NCBI GenBank assembly: GCA_030998225.1
Contig: JAPYXD010000713.1
Location: 1,550,001-1,614,000, forward strand
Direction: 5' to 3'
DNA from: Diplolepis rosae
Lineage: Eukaryota > Arthropoda > Insecta > Hymenoptera > Diplolepididae
DNA: 64,000 nt
In this document: one piece after another, positions 45,344-56,551 of the stretch
How the letters are laid out: each line of letters begins with the position of its first letter
How positions within the stretch are numbered: the first letter of the stretch is position 1
Made by a program: the position numbers and the translations under genes
Notes under the pieces: model-generated
What the model was told of the DNA's origin: nothing
What the model saw: only the letters and a program-made list of their open reading frames with translations
The model's database searches: none

Positions 45344-48295
45344 AGTCCAGTCAAATTAGCCGATTTTTGGCCCGTTTTGGGAAATAAATCCTACAGCTAC
45401 CAAAAAAATCAGAGACAATCTCGCCGATGTTAGAAACAATCCGAGTACAAGTTGGACAGCGATTTTTGTACGCTTAGATATAAGGAGGAGGGTTTAAGTT
45501 AAAAATACGTTTTTTTTTTTTCATTTACGCGTGGATTGATGAAAACGAGTGCTTCGGAGAGAACAAGTTTTCAAACAAAAGTTGTAGAGCGGACAATTTC
45601 CCATAGGAATGTTCAAACGCCATTAAGCCAAATTAATTTTTTCATTAGTTATTCAATTTTTATCTAAGAAATCACAAAAAAGTTTAACTAGTCATAAGTT
45701 GTTAAAAAATGCAACTCGACTTTTCTCGTTCATTGGAATATATAGTATTTTAGAAGTGCTACAATTGTCTCTTTTACCAATTTTCTCTATCTGTCATCAT
45801 TCCCGAGTTATTAATTTTGCAACTAAGAAAAAGGCTTTTTGTAAAATGCCAGTAACTTTTCCATCAGAGTCGGAGAAAAATTTAGCGCAGTCAGGATCTC
45901 TTCTAAGGGGTAAATTTTATCATAAATAATTGGTTTTTTCATTTGTTTATAAAAATTCACTGTTTTATTGCATTTTGCAGCTAACACCGGTTGTTTAATT
46001 GCTTCTAAATCACCAACAAAACATCAGACGAATTTTCTACTTGTTACAATGGAAAGCTGGAATATTTTACAAAATTTTAGCGCGGATCAAATTTGTTTAT
46101 AAAAAATAGTAACGAAAATAACTTTTTTTTTTATTCAATTCATAACTTTGGTTTTACTTAATATTAAGAACTCGGACTGGCACGAAATTTAAAAGCGGCA
46201 TTTAAACTAACAATACATGACAAGCTCAATTTTGAGCCGCCCTTTGTGCCCTCGGGATAGCCGGTGAAAGTCAGCCCTCGCCGTGAGCAAGCTCACTCTC
46301 GCGCCGCGGCGTAGGAGTGCGGATAGAGATTCTCCGCTTTACCGAGGCTAACGCGTATCCGCGCGAAAGCGACCAATGGAAAAAAATGCTAAATCTCGGG
46401 AAGTATGGCTCTAATTTCGACCTTTTTTTTTAAATAATAACCGTGATATTTTCAAACGATAATTTTCAACCCTTACAGGTGGAAAATGCATTCAAATTTT
46501 TTTCTATTTTCTTTCTCGTGATTTTAATGTTACCATCGAAACACTTCCCTGTGATTTATATCAAAAATAGAAAAAAATATTATATCGTTCAGTTTGAATC
46601 GTTCCTCTGTTTAAACAACTAATAGAAAATGAAATGTGAATTCGGGAATCCATTTTGATAAGGAGGTCTTCCTGTGGAGAAGGAGATGTCGGACGCCTGT
46701 GTAGTTCAGTGGTCAGAGCAGTCGACCGACAATCGAAAGCGTCTTTTTTTTCACAGAAAGATTTTCAAATTTTTTAAATATTTGAATTCATTTGCATTAT
46801 TTACAATATAAGAGTTTGAAATTGTCTACGAGGATACCTGTCTACTACGTATACTATCTGATACGCGACTAGTGATCCTCCAATAATGTCGGCAGTGACA
46901 AAAATTTCAAACTCAACTAATTAGTTTGAAATTACAATAATGTAACGATAATATGTTATCGCTATATCATATAATGTAATATCAATTTTAATATAAAGTA
47001 TTGGAATGATTATTTTTGGGACGTAATGACCTCCTTATCAAAATGGATTCCCGAATTCACATTTCATTTTCTAATCATTGTTTGAACAGAGGAATGATTC
47101 AAACTGAACGATATGCTATTTTTTTCTATTTTTGATATAAATCACAAGGAAGTGTTTAGATGGTAACATTAAAATCACGAGAAAGAAAATAGAAAAAAAT
47201 TTGAATGCATTTTCCACCTGTAACGGTTGAAAATTATCGTTTGAAAATATCACGGTTATTATTATTTTCACGCGCTTTACCGATTTAAAAAAAAAGGTCG
47301 AAATTGGAGCCATACTTCCCCAGATTTAGCATTTTTTTCCATTGGTCGCTTTCGCGCGGATACGCGTTAGCCTCGGAAAAGCGGAGAATCTCTATCCCCA
47401 CTCCTACGCCACGGCTCGATATTGAGCTTGTCATGTATTGTTAGTTTGAACGCCGCTCTTAAATTTCGTGCCGGTCCGAGTTCTTAATATTAAGTAGAAC
47501 CGAAGTTATGAATTAAATGAAAAAAAAAATTATTTTCGTTACTATTTTTTATAAACAAATTTGATCTGCGCTAAAATTTTGTAAAATATTCCAGCTTTCC
47601 ATTGTAACAAGTAGAAAATTCGTCTGATGTTTTGTTGGCGATTTAGAAGCAATTAAACAACCGGTTTTAGCTGCAAAATGCAATAAAACAGTGAATTTTT
47701 ATAAACAAATGAAAAAATCAATTATTTATGATAAAATGTACCCATTAGAAAAGATCCTGACTGCGCTAAATTTTTCTCCGACCCTGATGGAAAAGTTACT
47801 GGCATTTTACAAAAAAGCCTTCTTCTTAGTTACAAAATTAATAACTCGGGAATGATGACAGATAGAGAAAATTGGTAAAGAGACAATTGTAGCACTTCTA
47901 AAATACTATATATTCCAATGAACGAGAAAAGTCGAGTTGCATTTTTTAACAACTTATGACTAGTTAAACTTTTTTGTGATTTCTTAGATAAAAATTGAAT
48001 AACTAATGAACAAATTAATTGGGCTTAATGGGGTTTAAACATTCCTATGGGAAATTGTCCGCTCTACAACTTTTGTTTGAAAACTTGTTCTCTCTGAAGC
48101 ACTCGTTTTCATCAATCCACGCGTAAATGAAAAAAAACACAAACATTTAACTTAAACCCTCCCCCTTATATCGAAGCGTACAAAACTCGCTGTCCAATTT
48201 GTACTCGGATTGTTTCTAACACCCGCGAGAATGTATCTGATTTTTTTGTTAGCTGTAGGATTTATTTCCCGCCAAAATTGTAATTTGACTGGACT
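45344..48295. mobile_element. 2.95-kb foldback element with ~1.3-kb inverted arms
   Basis: Left arm 45344-46668 and right arm 47028-48295 are reverse complements over nearly their full length. Termini are AGTCCAGTCAAATT / AATTTGACTGGACT, flanked by a 5-bp duplication ATATT (45339-45343 and 48296-48300). The centre (about 360 bp) holds a tRNA-derived SINE. The left arm has about 60 extra GC-rich bases at 46225-46300 (GCCCTCGCCGTGAGCAAGC) missing on the right. Mirrored ORFs in the arms resemble no protein. It lies in the long first intron of the SAM-type gene. Confidence 0.88.
46668..46778 (+). mobile_element. tRNA-derived SINE, copy 3, inside the foldback element
   Basis: TTCCTGTGGAGAAGGAGATG, then GTGTAGTTCAGTGGTCAGAG (A box), then a deletion that removes the B box, then the CACAGAAAGATTTTCAAATT tail. 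It sits at the left edge of the central spacer of the foldback. Confidence 0.7.
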
Positions 48296-48549
48296 ATATT
48301 GCTTAAAACTTTTTTTTTTCATTTTAAGTACTCTTAATTTTTTTTTTTACTTCAGGTACATTTTCTTGCTCAGATTGTTGAAAATTTCTTGTCCTCTTTC
48401 GTCTGGTATTATCACAATTTTTTTTATAATTAATATCATTATCTTCAGGTTTTTAAAATCTATTATTAGTACGCAGTACTTTTTCTTTTAACACCAAGAT
48501 TAACTTGATTAGCTTTTCGTTTCTTACTCTTAGTCTTTTCAGTTACCTT

Positions 48550-49972
48550 CCCAGGCGGAAAAATCGGTGTACTGCCAATCCTTACAACCGGCGCGGTACC
48601 GTTCCGGTTGTAACCCGTGAGTAATGCCAGTGCTGCCGATCAGCACTGTGCCAAGCGTTGGCACACCACTGGGGCGGCACTGGCTAAACACCGGCGCAGT
48701 ACTGCTTTTCAGTGCTGGCAAACAACCAACATTTGAGTAATGCCAAGCGTCGGTGTAGCACCGGCGTGGTACCGCTTTTCAGTACTGGCGATCAACAAAT
48801 ATCGCGTAATGTCAAGTATCGGCGCAGCACTGGATCAGCACCGGCACAGTGCCACCGTTCAGTGTTAGCAAACAACCAACTTTTGAGAAATTCCAAGCCC
48901 TTCTATCGCCTTTCATTGCCGACAAACATGTTAGTAATGCTATGAGCAGTACTCTAAAAAAATCAATTACATTCTACACATTCGTTTGTGTGCCCGCATT
49001 GGTGTGATGGTAAGTAAAATTTCGCTGATCGAAAAACATTTTTATTGAAGTAAACCAAAGTTTATTGTTTGAATTAGTTAAACTTTCCATCGATTCTAAA
49101 AAGTTATATAAATCTTTTTATTATGTAATGTTCTTTAATTCAAAAATTTTATCGCTTTCTTTCAAAAATATTTTATTTTATAGAAAATCTATTTAATAAT
49201 TAAAAATTTTAAAAATTTTAATTAGAATCATAAATTGGGATAAAACCTAAAAATCCCCGATTACACGGGGCCTATACACTTCTTACACGGCCCTGCAGTA
49301 GTTGAAGGTTATAAGCGCTATTTTCTTTCTTGTATTCCAAGCGTGCACAGCCGAGAGGCTTAGTCGTTAGGTTAGTAATGCGTTAATTGTAAGTAGAGAG
49401 GGTTCGAACCCGCAGCGTTAAGAATAATTTTTAATACTACCTATACGAGCGTTTGTGTAGTGTAGAGGGGAATGTGTATTTGTAGGTAAGTTTGTATATA
49501 AAAATAGTAAGTTAGAGTCTGCTTGAAAGTAAATAAAGTTTTGAAATGTACTAAGAATATTCATCGATTCAATTACTGCTCTTATTTGATTTACCTATGT
49601 TCCTGCAGTTCACTTAACTTTAAAAATGACACTGGGGCCTTTACGAACTACGGAAAGTAAGTTAAAAAGTAGTCAAACCTACTGAGAGTTTTTTTTCCGT
49701 GTACGTGTAATGAAAAAGTATTGTCAATTTACTCAGTACTAAAAGACAACTCCCAGCCGGGTGACATTTTGTACTAGTGCCAGCACCGCACCAGCACTGA
49801 AGGTCAGCGCCAACGCAGCACTGCTGGTCAGCACTATGCCGGTGTTACCTTTCGAAGCTTTGCCAGCACCGCGACAGACTTCATGAGGATCTACTGCCAG
49901 CACTATGCCAGCGCTGGAAGTCCGCTGGCAGTGCTGGCGCGGTGCTGCGCCGGTTGTAAATTTCCGCCTGGG
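48550..49972. mobile_element. 1.4-kb TIR element rich in CAGCACCGGC repeats
   Basis: Ends CCCAGGCGGAAA...ACAACCGGCGCGGTACC and the complement GGTGCTGCGCCGGTTGT...TTTCCGCCTGGG. Both subterminal regions (48580-48900 and 49770-49970) are packed with variants of CAGCACCGGCGCAGTGC. No transposase is visible. The middle contains a tRNA-like SINE (49340-49560). Non-autonomous element of uncertain superfamily; dense subterminal motifs suggest transposase binding sites. Confidence 0.8.
49340..49560 (+). mobile_element. Second type of tRNA-like SINE
   Basis: GAGAGGCTTAGTCGTTAGG (A-box-like) and GGTTCGAACCC (perfect B box) are about 45 bases apart. A non-tRNA body ending AAATAAAGTTTTGAAATGTA follows. 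It lies within the CAGCACCGGC element. Confidence 0.6.
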
Positions 49973-50004
49973 TTAACTATATTTTTACTCTCGGCTTCCA
50001 AATT

Positions 50005-50123
50005 TTTTACATTCTCATCATGGATGAGAAGGTATTGGTTTTATCTGAAAAATGACTTTCGAAATTTTTCAAATCTTTACGTTTTGAGACCCCCTGAGTC
50101 AGAAAAAATGGTTTTTACGAAAG

Positions 50124-50194
<71 letters not shown>

Positions 50195-51470
50195 AGGTCG
50201 TGTGCGGCATAACTCTCGATAGAATTATCAGATTGAATTGAGCTTTGGTACACTTTATCGGAGCCGAAAAAGTAAGGACAAGTTCGTTAACCAGCCACAT
50301 CCAATCAAAATTAAGGGATTGAGCACTACTTTTGTGTTTTTGAAAATAATTTTTTGAAAAAATCAAAAATTTCAATACTGGTTTTAGATAGTGCTCATAA
50401 ATCTCTACAAATTATCCTGATAACATTTTTTGATTAAATCAAAATTAGAAATGTTACAGCATATTCAAATTCGAAAAAAGTCAATATCAAAATTCCATTT
50501 TCCAGTTAAACTATACGAAATACGAAAAAACGTTATGATACAATATTATTGAATAAATAAAGACCTACAAATTTGAATTGTAACATTTTTTCATAAGATG
50601 CATATTTTTCTATTTAATTAAAAAAAAAAACTATTGAAAATCCAAAATTCAATTTTTTAACAATAATATGTAAAATAAGAAAAAAACGTAAGAATACAAT
50701 GTTGTTAGTTTCAAAAAGATCTACAAGTTTTGTCTCACACAGTTTCTGATAAAAGATATATTTTTCGTTTCAATTCCAAAAAATACGATTAAAATTCAAA
50801 AATTCCATTTTTTAGACAAAATATGTGAGATACAAAAAAAACTTTAAGATGAAAAATTGTTTGGCTAAATAAGGTCTACACATTCTTATCGAGAAATTTC
50901 TCGACAGGATGTATATTTTAATTTTTTGATTTTTAATATTGAAAAAATTCGATTTGTTTCACCAAAATATGTGAGATACGAAATAAGCGTTGTTCTGCAA
51001 AATCGTTTCCTTAAATAAAGTCTACGATTGTTTTTCCTTTTTGAGATATTTGGAAGAAAATAAATTTATCAATAATCATGTAATTTATTAAAAAGTTACA
51101 AAAATGCATACAGAAAATCGAGCGCGAAGCGCGAGTGTCATGATGAGAATGTGTTCCTTAAGGCCGATAGAGCCTTAAGTAAATTGAATTTCCTGTTTCA
51201 CTTAAATTCAAAAAGAAATAGAGTGACTTTGAGAAAATGACTAATTTACATCATCTTTAATATCATTAAATTGGTTTGAGCTTCAGTATTAAATTATATG
51301 AAATAAACTTAAACGTATGCCAAGAGACAAGACCGAGCGCGAAGCGCGAGGTCCAGAAAGAACGGAGCGCGAAGCGCGACGATCGAATCGCGCGCCCTAG
51401 GCGCGCTCAAACTTGCGAGCGAAGCGAGCTGCGCGCAATGAGAATGTGCCCGCGAAGCGGGCAGATTTTT
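50005..51470 (+). mobile_element. GCGCGAAGCGCG repeat, left copy of an inverted pair
   Basis: Starts TTTTACATTCTCATCATGG and ends CCCGCGAAGCGGGCAGATTT. Reverse complement of 54880-56290 through almost all its length. The inner end is a run of GC hairpins built on GAGCGCGAAGCGCGAG, GGAGCGCGAAGCGCGAC and GCGAGCGAAGCGAGC in an otherwise AT-rich element. No protein-coding content. It carries a (TGTC)n expansion at 50125-50193. Confidence 0.85.
50125..50193. repeat. (TGTC)n microsatellite
   Basis: About 17 tetranucleotides with a single TCCG interruption. The matching place in the inverted partner (about 56160) has only about three units. Confidence 0.95.
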
Positions 51471-51479
51471 ATTGATGGA

Positions 51480-52530
51480 GATTGGTCAGAAGCAGAGTCA
51501 GTATCATCAATATATTTTATATTATCATAGAAGCAGTGTATATCTCTCAGCAACACTTTTTTTAATGCCTGTAATTGTTGACATTTACTTTTAGTTCTTT
51601 TTAATCGATCTACAAATAGAGGTTTCAGCGGATGCTCTAGATTTAATTGGAGCTGTAAAAATATTATTTGTAATTACCTTCTTACTCATTTTATTAAAAT
51701 AATTTCTCAAAATAAACTTAAGACTAATCACAAAATAAAAATTGACCAAAGGCAAAATTTTTAAGCCGACTGAGGAATTTTCTCAATGAAGATCAAATTA
51801 CTCTGGTATGATAAAAATGCAGTCAGCACTGTATTACATTTCACTTATTTGATTAAAAATCATGTTTCTGTTTTGTAGGTTAAATATCCTAATTTCCTTG
51901 AAAGCTCTATAATTTAAAAACTAGTTATTATCTAATCAATAAATAGTAAAGGACTCAATTGATCTTATTTTTGAAAGTGCTCTATTTCCGTTAAAAAGTG
52001 AAAATTATGAGATTGTAAAGCACTGCAAGTTGTTTTTGTGTTTATAAATATTACCTGTACGAACCCAAAACTAAATTAATAATTTTTTAATTTTAAAAGT
52101 TTTGATATTTTGCTATTATAATAGAATATAATATATAGTGTAATATAATAATCCAAGAATAGAAAATTATTTAAATTTGAATGAAATCAATTTGAAATAG
52201 AGGTGCAGTAATAAACTTTATAGATGTAGCAAAATATAAACACTTAAAATTAAATGCAAAATAATTGAAATAATTTTAAAATTGTGTATCTGCATGAAAA
52301 TTATAGTCAAAATTCATTTTTCTTTATACCTCGGTCGAAAGTACGTATCTCCGGCATCAATTTTAAGGCAGAAAGTCTAACTTTCATGCATTGGTCAAGC
52401 TATATGCGCGCCCTCTATAATAGCGGGAATAAAAACGTCAATAACCTCAAGCGTCAAAATTTGTCCGCTCTCTGCTAATGTTTATTGGTGGCAATTAGTG
52501 AATATTATTTAGAAAGTAATAGTAGTAACT
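51480..52530. other. Intron-like sequence, nothing recognised
   Basis: AT-rich, with a short GC-richer stretch near 52390. No supported exon. Confidence 0.45.
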
Positions 52531-52557
52531 GAAGTGTAACAGAAAAAAAATTAAAAA

Positions 52558-52675
52558 AATTAATGACATATCATCTGATGAATCGACAGATGAAGAAGAA
52601 ATTAATAAAAACTTTGAAACTGAAGAGTACTTCTGTACTGAAGAGTACCGAAGAGTAACCATAAAGAGTAACTAA
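52558..52675 (+). pseudogene. Acidic coding-like segment, possible exon remnant
   Basis: Open frame reading INDISSDESTDEEEINKNFE, then TEEYFCTEEYRR, ending in TAA. The acidic linker style fits the region between SAM domain and the next conserved block of this family. No clean splice sites. Confidence 0.35.
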
Positions 52676-52826
52676 GGGTGTATCTAAACCTTAATTTATA
52701 GATGTATTTGATGCCTGCCCCCTCGACCAGCAGCACTCGCTCCGCTCGTGCCGCAAATGTCAGGGCAGTCGTCAATATATTCCAATACATACATGCAATT
52801 GTTTTCGTACTTTTTAAACTTTAAAT

Positions 52827-52899
52827 GAACTAACTGATAATGAAATAGAAAAAAGTGTAGATGAATTTCCCGACAAACAGAGAACAAATATTGTAAATG
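52827..52899 (+). CDS. Acidic segment with good donor, exon of the SAM-type gene
   Basis: Frame NEIEKSVDEFPDKQRTNIVN is followed by donor AAT/GTAAGT in phase 0, as the next exon requires. The acceptor side is unclear because a stop lies just upstream. Confidence 0.4.
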
Positions 52900-53013
52900 T
52901 AAGTTTAGCATTATGCTGAGTTTGAATAATTTAATTTTGAAATTATAGCTTCTAGATTCGCCAAAGATTGTATTTTTAGGGAGAAATTATTTTCACGGAA
53001 TTCTTTCTTGCAG

Positions 53014-53162
53014 TCTGTGTCTGAAGTACTAAAAAATCATCCTATTTATGGCAATCGTATAACTAAACATTATGATATTGATGGCGAACGAAGTAATTCT
53101 CATCGAAACAAGTTAGCCGAATTATTGGTAACAGTTGAATTAAAGAAAAACACGGAAAACAG
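53014..53162 (+). CDS. SAM-type gene exon, conserved block 1
   Basis: Acceptor TTCTTTCTTGCAG and donor AACAG/GTATTT. It encodes SVSEVLKNHPIYGNRITKHY, then NSHRNKLAELLVTVELKKN. In insect relatives this block (VLk..p.G..il..Y.......R..L..li) follows the SAM domain. Exit phase 2 does not fit the next exon, one sign of decay. Confidence 0.6.
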
Positions 53163-53265
53163 GTATTTAATTTTAATAATTTTTCTACATCACTTTACTT
53201 TTCACGTATTAATGTTATAATTAGAACGGAGATGCATTTCACATAAATGATATGTAATTTCAAGA

Positions 53266-53330
53266 TTACTCCAAACCAATTTGAACAGTTGGCAAAAGAA
53301 ATTCAACAAATTTTTCCAAATTAAATTCCC
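53266..53330 (+). pseudogene. SAM-type gene exon, frameshifted with stop
   Basis: Acceptor TAATTTCAAG and donor TTCCC/GTAAGT. The start reads ITPNQ in one frame and EQLAKEIQQIFPN in another, then a TAA sits where relatives carry Glu. In the family this block is ITxxxFxxLAxEIxxxFPxE. Confidence 0.55.
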
Positions 53331-53603
53331 GTAAGTAGTACCATTGTGAAATCTGTTTAGCAAAAACTTTCATTTTTGTAATCGGAAGAGAAAAGATAAA
53401 TACAATTAAAGGCGAATTATGGGGAATTTCCCAAAAACTTTATACAAATTTTCAATTCTATTTTTTCTCTGAATTTCTATGTTATATAAAAGTTTATTTT
53501 TCATGAATTGGAGATTGTATTAGATTTAAACTTTAGAAATATTATAATTTGGCCACTTAGTTGATTTTAAGGTCGAAAAATATCTAAATTTCCATGAATT
53601 CAG

Positions 53604-53763
53604 GAGACGTACTATATTTCGCGAAAAACTATTGGAGATTTGGTTATTAATCCGAAAGGTAAACTTTATAACAAGTACACGAACCTTGGAAAAGAATTAA
53701 GAAAGTCAGGTCAACGATCAGGAAAAGGAATTGTGCAAGACGAAAATAATGAATCAGTAACAG
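53604..53763 (+). CDS. SAM-type gene exon, ETYY block
   Basis: Acceptor TGAATTCAG and donor AACAG/GTATTA. It encodes ETYYISRKTIGDLVINPKGK, then LYNKYTNLGKELRKSGQRSG. ETYY...GKLYxKYxNxxxxLRKSG is the best conserved part of this insect family. The frame is open. Confidence 0.6.
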
Positions 53764-53920
53764 GTATTACAGATTTAATTTCTAATTTTTAAGTTTCAAA
53801 TGAATTATTTTGATATACCCTACTTTAGATCCTATGCAGATTTTATTCGATTTCAAATTTGTGTAAGAATTCTAAGGTTCTTTTTAAATATTTAAATATA
53901 ACAATTACTTTTTTTTGTAG

Positions 53921-53973
53921 AACAAGATGTTCGCGATGCTTTAACTTGGTTCACGGAGAAAAATAGACAGTAA
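53921..53973 (+). pseudogene. SAM-type gene exon with premature stop
   Basis: Acceptor TTTTTTTTGTAG. It reads EQDVRDALTWFTEKNRQ, then TAA at 53971. Relatives have an alternating W-containing helix here that runs on. Downstream sequence (54.0-54.18 kb) is frame-broken. Confidence 0.5.
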
Positions 53974-54205
53974 ACCGCAATATCTTGATTATTCTCAAAG
54001 TCAAAAGGCAACCTGTTAAATGGAGATTATAAAAACGTTCAACATAATTGTAAACATTTGGAATCTATTACGAATTCCAGTAAACAAATTCCGATTTGAA
54101 GTTGAATTTAAAAACGGTTAAATAGAGAACGTGCTATTGAGAGGTTGGAAAATTCATTTCAAAGATTGAAGGTATAAAAATGACGCATACTTATATAGAT
54201 AGATA

Positions 54206-54439
54206 CTTACTGATTTCAGTACTGGTAATATGCAATTTTTTCAAAAATTACACTTAAAAACTACATATAGACACAACATTATTAATTCAGTGTCGAAACC
54301 AAAAACCACGCAACCAGAAAAGCTATGGGCGAGCGCGATAGACAAATTTTATATGAAATTCAAAGACTTTGATCACGTGACTTTTCCTCAGGCACGTGCA
54401 CGTTACTGTTTATGTTATATATTAAAGTTTAATATCTAA
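54206..54439 (+). pseudogene. Coding-like remnant near the SAM-type gene
   Basis: Open frame with TYRHNIINSVSKPKTTQPEK, then LWASAIDKFYMKFKDFDH. No clear splice sites. It may be the diverged next block of the same gene or unrelated. Confidence 0.3.
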
Positions 54440-54879
54440 TATTTTAAATTTTGAATATAAACTGTTATTGGCCATTAATACCTTGTATATTTAAGAGAAT
54501 ATATTAGATATTATGTAGTATAATCTAGATAATATAAGGTAATATCCAACATTCTAGTATCTCATTTTTAATATCTATTTTTCTCAGTGTTAAGCTCAGT
54601 TGCAATCTGAACTTTGAATATTTCTGAATATTTTAAAACAAAAAAAATGTGCACTTAAAAAGAAGTTATTTAGATAATTGAACTAGAAGAAAATATATTC
54701 GTTATTTTGGGGCAAACGGTCAGCCGTCATAAAGAAGTGTGGCAACGCTGCGGTATCTGCTATATTATAATAGTAATATAGATTCACAGGATTCATTGTA
54801 AATAAACAACGCACTTATGAAACATTACATGCTCAACCACTTTTTTTTATTAGAACGCTGTACAAACAATCTCATTATA

Positions 54880-56290
54880 AAAAATCTGCCCGCTTCGCGC
54901 GCAAGTTTGAGCGCGCCTGGGGCGCGCGATTCGATCGTCGCGCTTCGCGCTCCGGAATTTTTGAACGTCGCGCTTCGCACTCCGTTCTTTCTGGACCTCG
55001 CGCTTCGCGCTCGGTCTTGTGCTCTTCGCATACATTTAAGTTTATTTCTTATAATTTGATACTGAAGCTCAAACCAATTTTATAATAATATTACAGATGA
55101 TGTGAATTACACATTTCCTCAAAGTCACTCAATTTCTTTTTGAATTTAAGTGAAACAGGAAATTCAATTTACTTAAGGCTCTATCAGCCTTAAGGAACAC
55201 ATTCTCATCATGACGCTCGCGCTTCGCGCTCGATTATCTGTATACATTTCAGTATAACTTTTTAATAAATTACATGATTAAAATAATTTACTTTGTTCCA
55301 CATATCTAAAAAGGAAAAACAATCGTAGACTTTATTTAAGGAAACGATTTTGCAGAACAACGCTTATTTCGAATCTTACATATTTTGGTGAAAAAAATCG
55401 AATTTTTTCAATATTAAAAATCAAAACATAAAATATACATCCTGTCCCGAAATTTCTTTATCAGAATTTGTAGACCTCATTTAGGCAAACAATTTTCCAT
55501 CTAAACGTTTTTTTTGTATCTCACATATTTTGTCTAAAAAATGGAAGTTTTGAATTTTAATCGTATTTTTTGGAATTGAAACGAAAAATATATGTTTTAT
55601 CAGAAACTGTGTGAGACAAAACTTGTAGATCTTTTTGAAACGACAAACTTTGTATTCTTACGTTTTTTTCGTATTTCGAATATTATTGTTAAAAAATTGA
55701 ATTTTGGATTTTCAATAGTTTGTTTTTTAATTAAAAAGAAAAATATGCATCTTATGAAAAAATGTTACAATTCAAATTTGTAGGTCTTTATTTATTCAAT
55801 AATATTGTATCATAACGTTTTTTCGTATCTCGTATAATTTAACTGGAAAATGGAATTTTGATATTGACTTTTTTCGAATTTGAATATGCTTTAACAATTC
55901 TAATTTTTATTTAATCAAAAAATGATATGAGAATAGTTTGTAGAGATTTATGAGCACTATCAAAAACCAGTATTGAAATTTTTGATTTTTTCAAAAAGTT
56001 ATTTTCAAAAACACAAAAGTAGTGCTCAATCCCTCAATTTTGATTGGATGTGGCTGGTTAACGAACTTGTCCTTACTTTTTCGGCTCTGATAAAGTGTAC
56101 CAAAGCTCAATTCAATCTGATAATTCTATCGAGAGTTATGCCGCACACGGCCTACTACAGACTGACAGACACTTTCGTAAAAACCGTTTTTTCTGACTCA
56201 GGGGGTCTCAAAACGTAAAGATTTGATGAAAATTTCGAGTCATTTTTCACATAAAACCAATACCTTCTCATCCATGATGAGAATGTAAAA
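54880..56290 (-). mobile_element. GCGCGAAGCGCG repeat, right copy of an inverted pair
   Basis: Begins AAAATCTGCCCGCTTCGCGC and ends GATGAGAATGTAAAA, the mirror of 50005-51470. The GC-hairpin block differs in detail from the left copy (it lacks the GCGAGCGAAGCGAGC unit and has extra TTCGCACTCC units). Together the two copies flank 3.4 kb containing the broken SAM-type exons. Confidence 0.85.
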
Positions 56291-56551
56291 TAACTGAAGA
56301 TTTGTATTACATATATATTTATATGTATACGATGTGTATGATATATAGATTTTAATTTTTTCGGCTTGAATGTGATTTTGACCGTATGTATCTGTGTAAT
56401 GAGCTGGTTGGATTTTTCCTTCTGTGAGGAATTGAATAAATTAATCTTCTTGAAATATCTACTACAAATTCATATATTTTTATTCATTGACAATAACAAT
56501 CGTACAATTTCATGTAAAGTTAATGTTGGGAACGATGATTGAAGTTATTTA

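Noticed and set aside
45699..48491. Mirrored ORFs in the arms of the foldback element
   Set aside because: Not conserved between the two arms in frame and without recognisable domain; by-product of inverted repetition.
49340..49420. Possible tRNA gene with perfect B box
   Set aside because: No acceptor stem closes around it and it continues into a non-tRNA body with an A-rich end; SINE-like.
50115..50375. ORF ending in a RQTD repeat
   Set aside because: Simply the TGTC microsatellite read in frame.
54825..55059. Arg/Ala-rich ORFs on both strands
   Set aside because: Generated by the GCGCGAAGCGCG hairpin block, which is open in several frames.
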